Positions 36,049-43,571 of a DNA stretch of 64,000 nt are shown here, in pieces. Below the pieces are notes generated by a model. The model saw only the letters and a list, made by a program, of their open reading frames with translations. It made no database searches and was not told where the DNA came from. The stretch covers positions 97,686 to 161,685 of the forward strand of contig NZ_FOAT01000007.1 in NCBI RefSeq assembly GCF_900109655.1, in the 5' to 3' direction. Each line of letters opens with the position of its first letter. Within the stretch, counting starts at the first letter, position 1. This DNA is from Hominimerdicola alba. Its GTDB lineage: Bacteria > Bacillota > Clostridia > Oscillospirales > Ruminococcaceae. Made by a program: the position numbers and the translations under genes.

Positions 36049-36116
36049 TCACCTTATGTGACAATAATATCACACCGGATTGCATTTGTCAATCCTTGAT
36101 GTGATAAATTTATCAC
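36049..36116 (-). promoter_or_regulatory. XRE operon promoter and operators
   Basis: On the complement TTGACA (36087-36092), 17 bases, TATTAT (36064-36069). Three related palindromes surround it: the perfect GTGATAAATTTATCAC (36101-36116) just upstream of the -35, GTGACAATAATATCAC (36058-36073) over the -10, and TCACCTTATGTGA (36049-36061) at the start site. A bound repressor would occlude the polymerase. Confidence 0.7.
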
Positions 36117-36200
36117 TTTTGTAACATCTCACAGCAGAGGAACGGACAACGGACAGCCGATAGTGCATATCGCCTAACATTTCAGCCTGTTTATATACGC

Positions 36201-36225
36201 AAAAAAGCCCTCAAAAGAGAGCTTT
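36201..36225 (-). terminator. Intrinsic terminator of the GH3 operon
   Basis: On the complement AAGCTCTC, loop TTTT, GAGGGCTT, then a run of six T, about 55 bases after the GH3 stop. Confidence 0.75.
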
Positions 36226-36276
36226 CCGCGTTTAATGGGTATATATGAGAGAGAGTAATGCTGGTTTATGTGCGCC

Positions 36277-38352
36277 TCACTTGGTTATATCAACGCTTGC
36301 GCACTTGATGCCTGTCAGCTTTTCGCTGAGTTCATCGGGCTGAGATGTACCTGCAAACAGTCTGAACTTATTGCCGAACACCTTTCTCACGCCGTTATCG
36401 TCAACTGCAGTGAATGCCTTTTCGGGCACTTCTATCTCGAATACAGAGGTCTCGCCTTCATTCAGCTTAACGCGCTTGAATCCGCACAGGCTTACATTGG
36501 GTACTGCGTGCTCGCAGTAGTCCTTCATGTAAAGCTGGATAACGTCCTCGGTAGCCTTGCCGCTGTTTTCTGCGGTAACAACTGCCTTGCCGTCCTTGTA
36601 TTCTACCTTTGTTACCTTTACGCCGCCGTAGGTAAGACCGTAGCCGAAAGGATACAGCACGTTATCGGTGGTATAGCGGTATGTTCTGCCCTTCATGGAA
36701 TAATCAGTGAATTCGGGAAGCTTGTCGGTATCCTCGTAGAATGTTACAGGCAGCTTGCCCGAGGGTGAAACGTCACCGAAGAGAACTTCTGCCAGCGCCT
36801 TGCCGCCCATTTCACCGGGATAGAATGCGTGTATCAGTGCATCGGGCTTGCTTTCGGGATTTATAGCCGAACCTGCGCATACAACAGTTACAACAGGCTT
36901 GCCCAGTGCCATTATCTTCTTTACCAATTCTCTCTGGGGAGGAGGCAGTGTCAGACCGTTCTTGTCGCCGGAGGAGAACTCGTTGCCTGTATCGCCCTCT
37001 TCGCCCTCGATAGTAGCGTCAAGACCCAGACAAAGGATGGTCATATCAGCGAATTTAGCTGCTGCAACAGCCTCGGCATAGCGGTCGCCTGCCTGTGCCA
37101 GATTTGAAACTCTGTCCTTGTACAGGTGACAGCCCTCAGCAAAGATGACTCTTCCGCTGAATCTGTCCTGTATGCCGTTGAGGAATGTGATATATCTGTC
37201 GGAGAGACCGTTGTAGTTGCCCTCCAGCGCTGTTCTGCTGTCCGAATTGGGACCGATCACAGCGATAGTCTTGTACTTGTTTTCATCGATAGGCAGTATG
37301 CCGTTGTTCTCCAGCATAACAAGGGACTTCTCAGCACACTCCAGAGAGATAGCCTTGTGTTCCTTGCAGGCAACCTTATCATAGGGGATATCGTCGAACT
37401 CGGTCTTCTTATCGAACATACCAAGTCTCATTCTTGTGCGCATCAGATGTACGCAGGCAGTACGGATATCCTCTTTAGTCACAGCACCCTTTTCGAGTGC
37501 GACCAGAAGGTTCTGATAAGTACAGCCGCAGTTAACGTCGCAGCCTGCTTTCAGTGCCATAGCGGTTGATTCGATGGCATTTGCTGTTACCATGTGGTTC
37601 TCGTGGAAATCGCGGATAGCCCAGCAGTCAGAAACGAAATAGCCGTCAAAGCCCCATTCCTTCAGCTTTGCCATCAGGTAGTCACTTGCGCAGGCAGGCT
37701 CGCCGTTTACACGGTTGTACGCGCCCATAACGCTCTCTACCTTTGCTTCCTTTACCAGTGCCTCAAATGCGGGGAGATAGGTCTCCTCCATATCCTTAGC
37801 GTTTGCCTTTGCATCAAAGGAATGACGTATAGCCTCAGGACCGCTGTGTACTGCGAAATGCTTTGCGCAGGCAGCAGCCTTCATGACCTTGCCGTCACCC
37901 TGAAGACCTCTTACAACAGCCTTGCCGTTGCGTGCGGTGAGATAAGGATCCTCACCAAAGGTCTCGTGACCTCTGCCCCAGCGGGGATCACGGAATATAT
38001 TTATATTAGGTGCCCACAGAGTAAGACCCTTATATATATCACGGTCTTCCTCCTTAGTGTAGACATTGTATTTTGCTCTCACTTCCTCAGAAGTTACCTC
38101 GGCGGTCTTCTTTGTCAGCTCGTCATCGAACATAGCTGCAAGACCTATTGCCTGTGGGAACATTGTAGCAACGCCCGAGCGTGCAAAACCATGTATGCCC
38201 TCGTTCCACCAGTTGTATGCGGGTATTCCCAGTCTCGGAACGGCAGGTGCATCATATCTCAGCTGAGATGCCTGCTCCTCCGTAGTCATCTCATCTGTGA
38301 GCGCTTCTGCTCTTTCCTCCGCAGAGAGGGTTTCATCAAGGTACTTTTTCAT
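36277..38352 (-). CDS. GH3 beta-xylosidase/beta-glucosidase, cytoplasmic
   Basis: 691 residues, ATG 38352 after AGGAGGAAGGTC; no signal peptide. N-terminal barrel: RLGIPAYNWWNEGIHGFARSG, WAPNINIFRDPRWGRGHETFGEDP, KHFAVHSGPEAIRHSF, GAYNRVNGEPACAS and the nucleophile region GFDGYFVSDCWAI (Asp242). A second alpha/beta domain and a C-terminal FnIII-like domain (VPNVSLCGFKRVKLNEGETSVFEIEV) follow. The YNWWNEGIHG and YNRVNGEPACAS forms are those of GH3 xylan beta-xylosidases, so xylosidase activity is favoured, but glucosidase cannot be excluded. It follows a DUF4380-like gene by 46 bases. Confidence 0.92.
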   Translation of the reverse strand: MKKYLDETLSAEERAEALTDEMTTEEQASQLRYDAPAVPRLGIPAYNWWNEGIHGFARSGVATMFPQAIGLAAMFDDELTKKTAEVTSEEVRAKYNVYTKEEDRDIYKGLTLWAPNINIFRDPRWGRGHETFGEDPYLTARNGKAVVRGLQGDGKVMKAAACAKHFAVHSGPEAIRHSFDAKANAKDMEETYLPAFEALVKEAKVESVMGAYNRVNGEPACASDYLMAKLKEWGFDGYFVSDCWAIRDFHENHMVTANAIESTAMALKAGCDVNCGCTYQNLLVALEKGAVTKEDIRTACVHLMRTRMRLGMFDKKTEFDDIPYDKVACKEHKAISLECAEKSLVMLENNGILPIDENKYKTIAVIGPNSDSRTALEGNYNGLSDRYITFLNGIQDRFSGRVIFAEGCHLYKDRVSNLAQAGDRYAEAVAAAKFADMTILCLGLDATIEGEEGDTGNEFSSGDKNGLTLPPPQRELVKKIMALGKPVVTVVCAGSAINPESKPDALIHAFYPGEMGGKALAEVLFGDVSPSGKLPVTFYEDTDKLPEFTDYSMKGRTYRYTTDNVLYPFGYGLTYGGVKVTKVEYKDGKAVVTAENSGKATEDVIQLYMKDYCEHAVPNVSLCGFKRVKLNEGETSVFEIEVPEKAFTAVDDNGVRKVFGNKFRLFAGTSQPDELSEKLTGIKCASVDITK

Positions 38353-38398
38353 GACCTTCCTCCTAACCTTTCATTTCATATCATATCGGATCATCCGA

Positions 38399-39298
38399 TC
38401 ATTTGCCAACAGCCGCTCTTATCTTATCCAGCTGAGGCTCTATATCTCCCTTGTTATCCAGCAGATGCCATGTCTCTGTGACCTCGGCAGTCTCGCCGGG
38501 CTGATACTTTCTCTTTTCGCCAAGTATCTCACATTCAAGGAATTTGCTGTTTGTATACATTTCAAAATTACAGGAATAATCGGGGTATTCAACAAACTGA
38601 TACTCACCGAAGCACTTAACGAATATCTGCTCGTTAACAGCGTAAGCCGCAAAGCCGTCCTCAACATTGAAACCTGCCTTGAAAGCGCCCTGTATGAACT
38701 TATCCTGTCTGATGCGGACATACTCGTTAGTCAGCTTGAAGCGTGGGTCGTTCACATCGGAATAATCCCAGAGGCTCATAACTCTGTTAGGCAGATATCC
38801 CGATTTTCTGGTACACATAGGTATAACAGCCGTACCGCCTGCGGTAAGACCTGTTATGGACCACAGTGCGAAATCAGCTTCCTTATCACCGATATTCTTA
38901 ATGCGCTGTGTAACTGTAACTATCGGCTTGCTTGCATCGAGAGTAATAACAGTTTCAAGCTGCTTGCCGAATGGCGTAGCGGGGGGTGTGAATGTTACGG
39001 TATCGCCGTCTGCTTTGTATGCAACGGGGTCATTATCGGGATTATAGGTCTCGGGGATAAGCTCGGGAGCTACCCAAAGTCTGTGACCGCCTCTGTTGCG
39101 CCAAGTTCCGTACCCCTCAACATCAACAGTGAAGCTGCCCTCTTCGTCTTCCAGCATAACATTTTCTTTGCCGTTAAGCGCGAAGTAAATAACTCTCGGA
39201 CCGAACTCAACAGTCACAGCGAGAGCACAGGACTCATTCTCTATAAACACGCATTTACCGTAGCTTTTATACTCTTTTTCAGATATCTTAACGCTCAT
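38399..39298 (-). CDS. DUF4380-like / galactose-mutarotase-fold protein
   Basis: ATG 39298 follows GCGGAGGTGCTTTTT; the ATG at 39319 is too far upstream. 299 residues, no signal. A beta-rich protein with VTVEFGPRVIYFALNGKENVML, GTWRNRGGHRLWVAPE, RIKNIGDKEADFALWSITGLTAGGTAVIPM and TNSKFLECEILGEKRKYQPGETAEVTETWHL. This matches the carbohydrate-associated DUF4380 style, whose fold resembles aldose epimerases. It is the first gene of the operon with GH3 and likely binds or epimerises the same sugars; the catalytic role is not proven. Confidence 0.75.
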   Translation of the reverse strand: MSVKISEKEYKSYGKCVFIENESCALAVTVEFGPRVIYFALNGKENVMLEDEEGSFTVDVEGYGTWRNRGGHRLWVAPELIPETYNPDNDPVAYKADGDTVTFTPPATPFGKQLETVITLDASKPIVTVTQRIKNIGDKEADFALWSITGLTAGGTAVIPMCTRKSGYLPNRVMSLWDYSDVNDPRFKLTNEYVRIRQDKFIQGAFKAGFNVEDGFAAYAVNEQIFVKCFGEYQFVEYPDYSCNFEMYTNSKFLECEILGEKRKYQPGETAEVTETWHLLDNKGDIEPQLDKIRAAVGK

Positions 39299-39330
39299 AA
39301 AAAGCACCTCCGCTTGCATATTGTTCTTTG

Positions 39331-39359
39331 ATTATACACTGTATGCCCGATTTTTGCAA
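39331..39359 (-). promoter_or_regulatory. Promoter of the DUF4380-GH3 operon
   Basis: On the complement TTGCAA (39354-39359), 17 bases, TATAAT (39331-39336). Expected start near 39324, about 26 bases before the ATG. Confidence 0.7.
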
Positions 39360-39443
39360 CTCAATTCTTGCGTTATCGGTTACAAATATTGCTTATTTAT
39401 ATAAAAAAATTGTGATAAATTACGGAATTCTCTGTTGAATATA

Positions 39444-39472
39444 TTGAAAAATCAAAAGGTTTGTGTTATAAT
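39444..39472 (+). promoter_or_regulatory. Promoter of the second AraC gene
   Basis: TTGAAA (39444-39449), 17 bases, TATAAT (39467-39472). It faces away from the DUF4380-GH3 promoter, so the 110-base interval between them is a likely place for shared control. Confidence 0.7.
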
Positions 39473-39613
39473 ATGTAACAAGGTAGAGCAATTATTTGTC
39501 TGTCAGGTGTAATGCAGACAAGTCATTTTGGAATATCAGATAGTAATAAAGTGGAGTTATTTTTGCGCGGCATGGGTAGTAAGCCGCGACATCAGACGGG
39601 GGTAGAAACGATC

Positions 39614-40468
39614 ATGATAGTACATCTGGACGGGGATTTTGAGACAGTCGATTATATCGAGAACCGAAGTGTGCTTATCTACGACAATGTAGATACCGAA
39701 GAATATCCTACGCACTGGCACAATGCGATAGAGATAGTGATGCCGCTGACAAACGGTTATACGATGATATGCGACGGTAAGACTTACGAACTGCACGAGC
39801 GGGATATAATGATAGTACCTGCGGGCACACTGCACGCAATGAAAGCGCAGTCGGGGCGCAGGCTCATCATGCTGTTCGATAACAGGAGCATAAGCTCGAA
39901 TCCTGCGTTATACGACCTTTACTCGGTGCTGAAATCGCCTGTGATGATAGGCGAGGAATCCGACGAAGAGCTCAGGATATCTCTGGGCAACCTTATTAAA
40001 GAGGTATACACGCTGTACAGCAATTTTGATGTTCTTTCAGAAGTGTATATCTACATCAAGCTGCTGACACTGCTGGCGAGGATCAAAGAAAATCAGATAA
40101 GCGCTGTGAAGTATGACGATGAGAAATATCTGGAGAAATTCGGAAGCATCATCAAGTACATCGAGCAGAACTATATGTACAACATCACACTTGATGATCT
40201 GGCAAGAATGGCAGGTTACAGCAAGTATCATTTTTCGCGAATATTCAAGAAATACAGCCGAACTACATTCATCAGCTTTTTGAACCACAGAAGGATAAAG
40301 GCAGCGGAGATGCTGCTGCTTGACGAGAATATCTCGGTAACAGAAGCGGCTATGCAGGTAGGTTTTTCCAGCCTGACTACCTTTAACAGAGTATTCAGGG
40401 AGATAAAGGGCTGTACACCCACGGAATTCAGGAAGCTGTATAAGCTGACGAATGTTTCTGGGGATTGA
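39614..40468 (+). CDS. AraC-family transcriptional regulator with cupin sensor
   Basis: ATG 39614 (MIVHLDGDFETVDYIENRSVLIYDNVDTEEYPTHWHNAIEI) is preferred because GGGGGTAG precedes it and homologous proteins begin near this point; a frame from ATG 39512 (318 residues) is also open but has its AGGTG only two to three bases away. The 284-residue protein has an AraC-type cupin (THWHNAIEIVMPLTNGYTMICDGKTYELHERDIMIVPAGTLHAM) and a C-terminal double helix-turn-helix (ITLDDLARMAGYSKYHFSRIFKKYS, SVTEAAMQVGFSSLTTFNRVFREIKGCTPTEFR). It is divergent from the DUF4380-GH3 operon and probably regulates it in response to an oligosaccharide. Confidence 0.9.
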   Translation: MIVHLDGDFETVDYIENRSVLIYDNVDTEEYPTHWHNAIEIVMPLTNGYTMICDGKTYELHERDIMIVPAGTLHAMKAQSGRRLIMLFDNRSISSNPALYDLYSVLKSPVMIGEESDEELRISLGNLIKEVYTLYSNFDVLSEVYIYIKLLTLLARIKENQISAVKYDDEKYLEKFGSIIKYIEQNYMYNITLDDLARMAGYSKYHFSRIFKKYSRTTFISFLNHRRIKAAEMLLLDENISVTEAAMQVGFSSLTTFNRVFREIKGCTPTEFRKLYKLTNVSGD

Positions 40469-40491
40469 GTAAAAACATGCAAATATACACA

Positions 40492-40528
40492 ACGAGCGTG
40501 GACGTTTGATCGTCCACGCTCGTTTTTT
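40492..40528 (+). terminator. Intrinsic terminator derived from repeat A
   Basis: ACGAGCGTGGACG (40492-40504) pairs perfectly with CGTCCACGCTCGT (40511-40523), 6-base loop, then six T. The stem is the inner arm of repeat A without its outer arms. It ends the AraC transcript. Confidence 0.85.
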
Positions 40529-40550
40529 CCTTATTTCTGCGAATCTATCC

Positions 40551-40630
40551 GCGTCATAGTTTCCTGCGCTTTCCGCCATGCTATCCCAAGCACAGCAAAG
40601 TCAGCGCCCCTGCCAACAATTATGAATTGT
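40551..40630. repeat. Repeat B, copy 1
   Basis: Starts GCGTCATAG, contains GCTATCCCAAGCACAGC and ends CCTGCCAACAATTATGAATT. Its right end supplies the last codons and the stop of the metallo-beta-lactamase gene that ends at 40620. Confidence 0.8.
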
Positions 40631-41468
40631 CATATTCTGCTGCTATGTTCTTGCCGTCGCATTTTGCGATAACGCTGTCCGTCCTCGTCAGAAAGACCTC
40701 AGCACCGCATTTTTTAAACAGGTCAACAGTATCCTTGTCCTCGGGTTCTTCATCGGAACTCGTTATCACAGCTATCTCCGCCTTGATGCTCTGGGCAAAG
40801 GGTTTCAGCTGTTTCTGCCAGTGACCGTGGTATGGCACTTTCACAAATCGGTAGGTTTTATTGTTGTTCTGCGTGAACTCTGCCAACCTGTCATTCTCGG
40901 CATCTCCCGCGAACAGCATATTCACATCGCCGAGAGTTACTTCCGTTATCAGCGAGGAATTGTTGCTGGGCTCTTTTTCATATGCTTCCTGCGCTGGCGG
41001 GTCAATGGTGAACACAGCTTCACCCAGGGTGAAAGTCATATCCTCACGGACGGTCTGCGCCGTTATTCCTTGGTTTTTCAGCTCTTCAAGATAATTATCG
41101 TACTCTTCGCTCTCCTTGGGAGAGTTGCTTTGCAGTACCGTTCCCACCTCGCAGGATCTCAGTATCTTAGCAGCACCGCCCACATGGTCTTTGTCAAAGT
41201 GGGTGATTATCAGGTAGTCCAGTTTTTTTATGCCCTGTTCTTCCATATATGCAGTTATGTGCTTGCCGAAGCCCTTTTCACCGCAGTCGATAAGCACTGC
41301 CCAGTCATCGCCGTAGATAAGTTCAGCATCAGCCTTGCCCGCCTTGAAGCTGTATATGGTCAGCCCTTTGCCGACTTCGTCTATGCTGACTTTGTTCGTC
41401 TTCGCGGTACAACCCGACATAAATGCCGTAAGCGCTGCAGCCGCGATGCAGAGAAATTTTTTAAGCAT
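40620..41468 (-). CDS. ComEC/Rec2-like metallo-beta-lactamase-fold lipoprotein
   Basis: Of three close ATGs, 41468 has AAAGGA at the best distance (eight bases). 282 residues: lipoprotein signal MLKKFLCIAAAALTAFMSGC, then a metallo-beta-lactamase domain like that of the ComEC C-terminus (AWAVLIDCGEKGFG-type strand, YLIITHFDKDHVGG, SSLITEVTLGDVNMLFAGDAE, FVKVPYHGHW). The THFDKDH motif binds metal. Free-standing proteins of this type are extracellular hydrolases, probably nucleases or phosphodiesterases. The last residues EYDNS and the stop are encoded inside repeat B, so the natural C-terminus may have been replaced. Confidence 0.85.
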   Translation of the reverse strand: MLKKFLCIAAAALTAFMSGCTAKTNKVSIDEVGKGLTIYSFKAGKADAELIYGDDWAVLIDCGEKGFGKHITAYMEEQGIKKLDYLIITHFDKDHVGGAAKILRSCEVGTVLQSNSPKESEEYDNYLEELKNQGITAQTVREDMTFTLGEAVFTIDPPAQEAYEKEPSNNSSLITEVTLGDVNMLFAGDAENDRLAEFTQNNNKTYRFVKVPYHGHWQKQLKPFAQSIKAEIAVITSSDEEPEDKDTVDLFKKCGAEVFLTRTDSVIAKCDGKNIAAEYDNS

Positions 41469-41524
41469 AAACATTTTCCTTTCCATTCCCTTGTATCTAC
41501 AATTTTTTATCTGTTTTTGGGATA

Positions 41525-42991
41525 TTATTCTTCACCGCTGTTATCTGTATTGTAGGGGCCATCATATCTGCTGTCAGCCGAAGGGTTCAGCTTTCGCAGA
41601 TACTTCTTTTGGGCTATCAGGAAACACAGCACGCAGTACAAGCCTATGCATACAAGCACTATACTGCCTGTTATCCTGAAAAGCTTCGACTTGAAATACG
41701 CCTTAGTTATCCTCGCCCTTTCCTTTACGGGAGAGCGCTCGACTTTCGTGGTGGAGATAAGGTCTATCTCCGCAAGGGTCTCGCCCTTGTAGATAAGCTC
41801 CATCTTGCCCAGAACATCGCCCTCTTCAACGGGGGCAACGATGTTCTTCCGCACGGTTATCCTCTTTTCAACATCATCTATGGGGATATTCACAGGCCAC
41901 ATTCTGCTGTAGCCGCCGGCAGGTTTTAGGTTGGCGTAATCGCGCTTTTTACCGTAGCTCACCTTTACGTCCCTGACCTCGCTGAATTCGTTGATGAAAT
42001 CCTTCTGCACAAGGGTATCAAAAGCCCATTCGTACAGATTTATATGGTCGATGAAATTGTAGTACACCACATCGTCCGCATACATTGATTCGGGGTCAGC
42101 TTCACCCTTTTTGATATCCTCGGGAAGCTTCTCCATGGGCGCACCCATTGTTACCGCCAGATAGGTTATGCCGTCCCTGGTGGCATAGCTGGCGAAACAG
42201 CGGCCTGCGGCTTCGGTAGTGCCTGTTTTTATGCCGCGGCAGTCTGTGTAGTAGTAGTCTGTAAACTCGTTTATCATGTAGTCTGTGCTGACTATGTATG
42301 TGCCCTCTGGGTGATAGTCAGTGGGCGCCATGGTAAATGATGGACTGCCCACAAGTTCCCTGAAAACAGGGTACTTGTCGAGAGCGTACCTGCATATGGT
42401 GGAGATATCCTTTGCAGTGGAGTAATTCTGCTGAGTGAACAGACCGTGTGCATTGGAGAAATGAGTGTGCTTCAGCCCTATCTCTGTACACTTTGCGTTC
42501 ATCATATCCACGAATGCGGGGATATTGCCCCCAACGTTTATAGCAATTATATTCGCGGCTTCGCAGGCAGACGGTATCAGCAGTGCCGCCAGCAGGTCGT
42601 AAGCGCTGACAGCTTCATTTGGCTGGATATCAGCAGTAGCCGCACCTGTGTCGTAAAGCTCGTCAAAAGCTTCTGTACCCGCGGACATCATCTTGCTTTT
42701 CAGGGTGCTTTCATCGCCCCCGAGCGTGTCCAGAAGAACAACAGCCGTCATCAGCTTTGTAAGCGAAGCAGGCGGGACTTCCTTTTCACCGTTGATATCC
42801 ACGATAACTTCGCCCGAATCCATATTCACCATATAAACGCATTCGGAATACAGCCTTATATCCCTTCGTTCACCGTCAGCATCCACAGCAGTTGGCACAA
42901 AGCTAAGCGCCGACGCGCGGAAACTGCCTATATCAGCAAATATCAGCACAGCGCACAGCAGTGCCGATATAACACGCAATTTATTTTTCAT
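41525..42991 (-). CDS. dacF: D-alanyl-D-alanine carboxypeptidase (DacF type)
   Basis: 488 residues, ATG 42991. Signal peptide (MKNKLRVISALLCAVLIFADIGSFRASA), a peptidase S11 domain with SxxK in PPASLTKLMTAVV and KTG in CRGIKTGTTEAAGRCFASY, a DacF-like beta domain (about 330-420), and a C-terminal membrane helix (LFRITGSIVLVCIGLYCVLCFLI). The second motif, normally SxN, reads PSACEAAN. It trims pentapeptide in peptidoglycan and, in sporulating relatives, spore cortex. It ends 56 bases before the metallo-beta-lactamase gene and may share its transcript. Confidence 0.93.
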   Translation of the reverse strand: MKNKLRVISALLCAVLIFADIGSFRASALSFVPTAVDADGERRDIRLYSECVYMVNMDSGEVIVDINGEKEVPPASLTKLMTAVVLLDTLGGDESTLKSKMMSAGTEAFDELYDTGAATADIQPNEAVSAYDLLAALLIPSACEAANIIAINVGGNIPAFVDMMNAKCTEIGLKHTHFSNAHGLFTQQNYSTAKDISTICRYALDKYPVFRELVGSPSFTMAPTDYHPEGTYIVSTDYMINEFTDYYYTDCRGIKTGTTEAAGRCFASYATRDGITYLAVTMGAPMEKLPEDIKKGEADPESMYADDVVYYNFIDHINLYEWAFDTLVQKDFINEFSEVRDVKVSYGKKRDYANLKPAGGYSRMWPVNIPIDDVEKRITVRKNIVAPVEEGDVLGKMELIYKGETLAEIDLISTTKVERSPVKERARITKAYFKSKLFRITGSIVLVCIGLYCVLCFLIAQKKYLRKLNPSADSRYDGPYNTDNSGEE

Positions 42992-43284
42992 CTATATATG
43001 ACCCTCTTTGTTCGGAAATTCAATATTATCAGTATAGCACAATCCCGTGTCATTTGCAAGCGGCTTTTGGCGAAAATGGGGTGAAAAATTTCATGACGAG
43101 GAAACTGCCAAAGAACCAAAGCGCGCGGTTTATGCGACTGCGTCGGCATATGCCTCGCGCTAGCAGGCTTGCGGGGAGCCACAGTCAGCAAAGCTGACTG
43201 TTAAGGGCAGAGCCCTCGCATCAAGGCACAAAAGCGACGTGGCAACAAAGCAATAAATAGAACAGGGTACTACCGACCAAATAT

Positions 43285-43451
43285 GGCGCGGCAATAAAAG
43301 AGTTCAGAGCGTGGACAAATCAATCGTCCACGCTCTTTCTATCTGCGTAAATATATTGCCGCGCCCGAAATCAACGGCGGTAGCACAGCCGACGCAGTCA
43401 CTGTTAGTTGATTTCTCGACCCGAGGAACGAGGGGCGACCTTGCCCTCCGC
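43285..43451. repeat. Repeat A, copy 3 (extended form)
   Basis: Core 43285-43365 with perfect outer arms GGCGCGGCAATA and TATTGCCGCGCC and inner arms AGAGCGTGGAC/GTCCACGCTCT. Read on the complement it matches copy 2 over the left half (shared TTTACGCAGATAGAAAGAGC). The flank 43366-43451 also matches that of copy 2. Confidence 0.85.
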
Positions 43452-43472
43452 AGTACAATAAGCAAGTGAAAA

Positions 43473-43488
43473 TGTTCCACGTGGAACA
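43473..43488. promoter_or_regulatory. parS site (ParB/Spo0J binding)
   Basis: TGTTCCACGTGGAACA is a perfect 16-bp palindrome that fits the Firmicutes parS consensus TGTTNCACGTGAAACA with one symmetric change; the palindrome extends to 43470-43491. ParB loads on such sites to load condensin and segregate chromosome origins, so this may mark the origin-proximal domain. Confidence 0.8.
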
Positions 43489-43571
43489 TTTGTTCACAAA
43501 CAATGAAATGATCATGCGACCGCAAACGACTGTATCCCACCGCATAGACCCGCACTATCAGCAGAACGTGG

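Larger units (their letters stand above)
42992..43571. other. 580-bp repeat-rich intergenic region
   Basis: No coding frame is convincing. It holds a segment (43090-43250) related to 46004-46100 (shared AACTGCCAAAGA and GCCTCGCGCT), hairpins CAGTCAGC/GCTGACTG (43182-43200) and AGGGC/GCCCT (43204-43216), repeat A copy 3 and a parS site. Confidence 0.6.

Noticed and set aside
37594..38481. 295-codon open frame on the + strand
   Set aside because: It is antisense to the GH3 gene and spans its start and the intergenic gap. No family resemblance.
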